From an uncultured Lachnospiraceae bacterium (GTDB lineage Bacteria > Bacillota > Clostridia > Lachnospirales > Lachnospiraceae): a stretch of DNA of 17,060 bases. The translations under genes were made by a program, and so were the position numbers. Each line of letters begins with the position of its first letter. The first letter of the stretch is position 1. The notes under the pieces were generated by a model. It ran no database searches and had not been told where the DNA came from. It saw nothing but the letters and a program-made list of their open reading frames with translations. The stretch lies in assembly GCA_910577445.1 (NCBI GenBank), contig CAJTMZ010000088.1:1-17060 (forward strand), written 5' to 3'. This document shows, one piece after another, positions 14,608-17,060 of this stretch.

Positions 14608-14612
14608 GTCAA
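14585..14612 (-). promoter_or_regulatory. Sigma-A-type promoter for the RHH gene
   Basis: Minus strand: TTGACT (14612-14607), 16-base spacer, TATAAT (14590-14585), then 32 bases to the ATG of the RHH gene. The -10 is perfect and the -35 has one mismatch. It starts directly after the portal stop codon. It is the only strong promoter I see in the window. Confidence 0.8.
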
Positions 14613-14620
14613 GCACTATT

Positions 14621-16075
14621 TTAATAAATAACCTCACTTTCCTGTGTTGGAAGATTTTTACGTGCTTCCTCCAACGTTTCACCCATCCATTTAGCCCTAA
14701 ACTCGTCAGGTCGCATAATGCCAGCCCCTAGCATCTGAAAATCTTTCTGCATCTCCGCTTCTTTGTCTTGGATAATACTGTCATCAAAACCTATGACAAT
14801 ATCTGTATTTTCATCCAGCCCGGATATTCCTGCGCTGATGCCGGCTCTGATGATAGTCTTTACCAGTTGGATAAGTACCCTGTTCAGTACAAGCTCATGT
14901 TTTGTAAGGCTGCGGTACATATCGGAATTTTCGCTGATTACCTCTGTAGCGGTCTTCACCCCGCCGCCCTCAAATTTATAACGTTCAGTTCCAAAACCAC
15001 ATTTTAATGAAAGCCAGTTCAAATCGTCGTTAAGCGCCTTACTGTGTTCCTCAATCCGAAGCTCCATATTGACTTCCCTGATAGCTTCTTTCGATTTCGC
15101 CTGGCTGAAATAGTCTTCCGGCAGTTCATAAAATACTGTATCATCCGGGTCAAAAACCGGGGAGCCGTCTGCATTATTCAAAAATTCAGGAGCCACAAAT
15201 ATACGCTTGCGCCCTAAAGAAAATTCGTTTGCGTAGCTGTCATATTCCAAATCCAGTTTCCTGACAATATCAATCGCATTAGCGAAAAGCGAAACCCCCA
15301 TCGGGTTAGTAGAATCTTCGTCCGCATTGTTCACCATGTTCAGCCGGTCAATAACAAAAAGCGGCTGGTCCGACCCGGTTTCAATCCGTCCGGCAAGCCC
15401 GCTGAATTCCGGTATCTGTTCCCACTGGTCAGGCGTCAGCTCGTTTCCGGCCCCTGTGGTATTCTCTACAACGGTATTTTCAACTACATACTGTTTTCTG
15501 CCCTCTCCCGGGATATTCTCGAGCCGGTGATATTGAATATGCACATATTTCTTGCGTTTATAGGTTTTGGGGAATGTAAAAATGCATTCGGTAATCACTT
15601 TATTCTGCCAGCTGGCAGGGTAAATATGTGAGGCTTCCACATAGTTAATTCCCACACTTCCCCCTGTCATGTTCCCGGCTTCATCCACCGTGGCATCTTT
15701 GATATAAACCACGTATGCCACCGTCCCAAGTGCGGCTTTCCATTCCTGAAATTCATTCCCCAGTTCTTCCCAGGTATTAGCTTCCAGCACAGCTTTTACA
15801 AAGGTGTCTGTGGTCGGGTCCGCTATAGTGATTGCCACATGTTCATTCAGGAGCAGGTCTGCCATATCCTCACATACCTTTTTAGCCATGCCCAGAGAAT
15901 GACGCAGACAATTTACGGATGCCCCCTTGCCCCTGTAAACTTTATATCTGTGAAACTTCTTTACATTGGAATTGTACCAGCTGCGCCATATTTCAATCTG
16001 CCGGTAAAAGGCCGGGTTCACCGTATCTATTCCTTTATTTCTGAAATAACTGAAAATATCCATGCGATTATTCAT
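14621..16075 (-). CDS. Portal protein, SPP1 gp6-like
   Basis: A 484-aa portal that forms the dodecameric DNA gate of the capsid. It resembles the SPP1 family (Phage_prot_Gp6). Seen: N-terminal I-D-T-V-N-P-A-F-Y-R-Q-I-E-I-W-R-S-W-Y (18-36), the charged Y-R-G-K-G-A-S stretch and the M-A-K-K-V-C-E-D-M-A-D-L-L-L-N-E helix (63-78), the wing with N-P-M-G-V-S-L-F-A-N-A, and the stem and clip region with L-D-L-E-Y-D-S-Y-A-N-E-F. The C-terminal helices hold D-F-Q-M-L-G-A-G-I-M-R-P-D-E-F-R. Start ATG 16075 overlaps the terminase stop by eight bases, with AGGAAAGAG upstream. Length and order agree with the family. Confidence 0.93.
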   Translation of the reverse strand: MNNRMDIFSYFRNKGIDTVNPAFYRQIEIWRSWYNSNVKKFHRYKVYRGKGASVNCLRHSLGMAKKVCEDMADLLLNEHVAITIADPTTDTFVKAVLEANTWEELGNEFQEWKAALGTVAYVVYIKDATVDEAGNMTGGSVGINYVEASHIYPASWQNKVITECIFTFPKTYKRKKYVHIQYHRLENIPGEGRKQYVVENTVVENTTGAGNELTPDQWEQIPEFSGLAGRIETGSDQPLFVIDRLNMVNNADEDSTNPMGVSLFANAIDIVRKLDLEYDSYANEFSLGRKRIFVAPEFLNNADGSPVFDPDDTVFYELPEDYFSQAKSKEAIREVNMELRIEEHSKALNDDLNWLSLKCGFGTERYKFEGGGVKTATEVISENSDMYRSLTKHELVLNRVLIQLVKTIIRAGISAGISGLDENTDIVIGFDDSIIQDKEAEMQKDFQMLGAGIMRPDEFRAKWMGETLEEARKNLPTQESEVIY

Positions 16076-16262
16076 CTCTTTCCTGTACTGGCAGCCAGTA
16101 CTTTATTTTTGTCCACATCCCCATCACCATGTACCTGATGGCGTCCATACAATTATGTATAATAAAACCACCACAAACTGAATAGTTGTGATGGTTTCTG
16201 ACTTCCATGTTGTAAACATCTTCTTTACCAATGTATTTTATTTCTACGATAGATAAGTAATT
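16068..16262 (-). CDS. Intein C-terminal splicing region + terminase large subunit C-terminus (partial)
   Basis: Reading frame: residues N-Y-L-S-I-V-E-I-K-Y-I-G-K-E-D-V-Y-N-M-E, then the intein blocks F and G: V-R-N-H-H-N-Y-S-V and G-G-F-I-I-H-N followed by Cys. The penultimate His, the terminal Asn (16152-16154) and the +1 Cys (16149-16151) are the catalytic residues for C-terminal protein splicing. The C-extein C-M-D-A-I-R-Y-M-V-M-G-M-W and so on (27 aa) is the end of a phage large terminase (compare the usual H-A-M-D-A-x-R-Y). No start codon or ribosome site is evident for this frame and the HNH gene upstream is in the neighbouring frame. The N-extein and intein N-terminal half must lie beyond the right edge. 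Terminase and intein calls are strong; how it is expressed is open. Confidence 0.85.
   Translation of the reverse strand, partial: NYLSIVEIKYIGKEDVYNMEVRNHHNYSVCGGFIIHNCMDAIRYMVMGMWTKIKYWLPVQERDE
16149..16154 (-). other. Intein C-terminal splice junction
   Basis: The Asn codon AAT (16154-16152) ends the intein and the Cys codon TGT (16151-16149) begins the C-extein. Preceding residues G-F-I-I-H complete block G. The insertion point is the conserved M-D-A-I-R-Y segment of the terminase nuclease domain. Confidence 0.85.
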
Positions 16263-16860
16263 TTGTTCTGCATTCTCTTGAACATGTTTCTTTTTTGGAG
16301 TATTTATTTTTGACAAATTTCTTACCACAGACAACACATTCTGCTTCAACATTGTCAGTCCCTTCCATTCTTCTATACTTTGACTTACAGTTATTACTGC
16401 AAAACTTTGTATTAGCCTGTGTTGACTCAAATTCTTCGCCACACATAAGACACTTAAACTTCCGCTTTTGGTACAAATTATCTTTTGTTTTTTCATAGTG
16501 TTTTTTGTGCCAATCTCGCCCTTCATCACTTTCATGCCATTCTTTTGCCTTCGGCATAGCATTTTCCATCAAATTTCGAATTACTTTATCGTGATTTCTT
16601 TCAGCGTTTTCTTTGGCATGAAAAGATAAATGCTCTGCACCTACTCTTAATTCCAGATTAGAAATGTCATTGTTGCTTTTATCCTCATCCTTATGGTGAA
16701 CATGGTAACCAGCCGGAACAGCGCCATTGTAATATTCCCAAACATATACATGCATCCTTTTCCGACTACCATCAGGGGATTTAGAGGAACACAGGTAATA
16801 ACCTGTGTCCTCGTCTCTTGTAAACATTTTGCTGTTGAAATATTGGTGCTTGTTAGCCAT
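16225..16860 (-). CDS. HNH homing endonuclease, out of frame with the intein C-terminus
   Basis: A 211-aa protein. The HNH_3-type core has H-V-Y-V-W-E-Y-Y-N-G (37-46), Y-H-V-H-H-K-D (52-58), N-N-D-I-S-N-L (63-69) and H-L-S-F-H (77-81). Two zinc-ribbon units follow: Cys137, Cys140, Cys154, Cys158 and Cys175, Cys178, Cys193, Cys197. The ATG at 16860 comes directly after the TAA of the 72-aa gene copy 2, in the same frame. Its last residues overlap the intein C-terminal region in another frame; removing one A from the run at 16261-16264 would fuse it as ...E-C-R-T-N-Y-L-S-I-V-E... into the intein. It is AT-rich by eye. It is either a free-standing homing gene within a fractured terminase, or the nuclease domain of an intein broken by one base. 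Confidence 0.88.
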   Translation of the reverse strand: MANKHQYFNSKMFTRDEDTGYYLCSSKSPDGSRKRMHVYVWEYYNGAVPAGYHVHHKDEDKSNNDISNLELRVGAEHLSFHAKENAERNHDKVIRNLMENAMPKAKEWHESDEGRDWHKKHYEKTKDNLYQKRKFKCLMCGEEFESTQANTKFCSNNCKSKYRRMEGTDNVEAECVVCGKKFVKNKYSKKETCSRECRTKLLIYRRNKIHW

Positions 16861-17060
16861 TTAAACCGCACCCCTTTTCTTCATTTCTGCTTTAGCCGCC
16901 CGGTAGCCTTTGGCATAGCCGTAACGAAAAAGTGTTGCGATGGCATTGAACAGACTATTCGTATCCGCCCAATGCATTTCATCTATGAGCGCTATCATTT
17001 CGGGCGTTCTAAGCATATAGTTAGTATCCATCTTTTTGCTTTTTAAAAAGCGGTCAACAT
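16861..17060 (-). CDS. 72-aa gene of unknown function, copy 2 (5' end outside window)
   Basis: The last 66 codons of a gene near-identical to that at 14050-14268: V-D-R-F-L-K-S-K-K-M-D-T-N-Y-M-L-R-T, then W-A-D-T-N-S-L-F-N-A-I-A, and the basic end R-Y-G-Y-A-K-G-Y-R-A-A-K. Amino-acid changes against copy 1 are few (Ser to Pro, Phe to Leu, Arg to Ser, Glu to Asn and the last residues). The TAA is followed at once by the ATG of the HNH gene. Both reading frames are intact, so both copies seem under selection. It stands inside the terminase locus, between where the terminase N-terminal part should be and the intein C-terminus. Confidence 0.85.
   Translation of the reverse strand, partial: VDRFLKSKKMDTNYMLRTPEMIALIDEMHWADTNSLFNAIATLFRYGYAKGYRAAKAEMKKRGAV
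16876..17060 (-). repeat. Direct repeat, copy 2 (72-aa gene)
   Basis: Matches 14065-14249, offset 2811 bases, about 94% identical by eye count, and runs off the right edge of the window. Such identity between direct repeats could allow deletion of the portal and the two HNH regions by recombination. Confidence 0.9.

Noticed and set aside
16263..16562. N-terminal part of the frame that leads into the intein C-half (start at 16562)
   Set aside because: Residues upstream of about 16262 in this frame are an out-of-frame reading of the HNH gene with no domain likeness.
16068..16860. Group I or II intron in the terminase instead of an intein
   Set aside because: The residues before the extein form intein blocks F and G with His-Asn-Cys and are in frame with the extein; an intron would not code for these.
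1..17060. CRISPR array, tRNA, rRNA, insertion sequence or attachment site
   Set aside because: No regularly spaced repeats, tRNA cloverleaf, transposase or att-like core was seen.

Overview
The window is the head-and-tail assembly block of a siphovirus, most likely a prophage of a low-to-mid GC Firmicute. Protein families and codon use point to Clostridia, with a Lachnospiraceae-like feel (inference by family resemblance, not tested). All convincing genes lie on the minus strand, so the operon runs from right to left. Genes are tightly packed with short stop/start overlaps and good AGGAGG-type ribosome sites. Start codons include many TTG and GTG (major capsid, MuF, Gp15, tail terminator, tape measure, Dit, Prp).

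In transcription order: the right edge holds a 72-aa small gene (copy 2, cut by the window end), a free-standing-type HNH endonuclease gene, and the C-terminal splicing region of an intein joined to the last 27 residues of the large terminase. The SPP1-type portal follows. Next comes a cassette of about 1.2 kb that does not belong to the core phage plan: a sigma-A-like promoter with a symmetric operator, a ribbon-helix-helix regulator, two hairpins, a second copy of the 72-aa gene, another unrelated HNH endonuclease, and a terminator. The head block then continues with a MuF minor capsid protein, a small acidic protein, a YjcQ-like protein, a Prp-type cysteine protease, the scaffold, the major capsid protein, and four connector/completion proteins. 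The tail block has the tube protein, two tail chaperone-like proteins, a small zinc-ribbon protein, the tape measure, Dit, and a ReqiPepy6 Gp37-like baseplate protein.

How it works together: terminase and portal package DNA; scaffold and HK97-fold capsid build the prohead. The phage-encoded Prp protease probably trims both scaffold and capsid, since each begins with the L-Q-x-F motif that Prp cuts in ribosomal protein L27. The tail is built on the tape measure, with the chaperones assisting, and is capped by Dit and the Gp37-like hub.

The most unusual parts are at the right. The terminase is interrupted by an intein whose C-terminal half lies out of frame with the HNH gene before it by one base (an AAAA run). 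The same 72-aa gene sits directly in front of two unrelated HNH genes, at about 94% DNA identity. The tape measure is also broken by one base in a G run near its N-terminus. Two single-base homopolymer breaks suggest a decaying prophage or sequence errors, or, for the terminase, a split arrangement that cannot be settled without the DNA to the right of the window.
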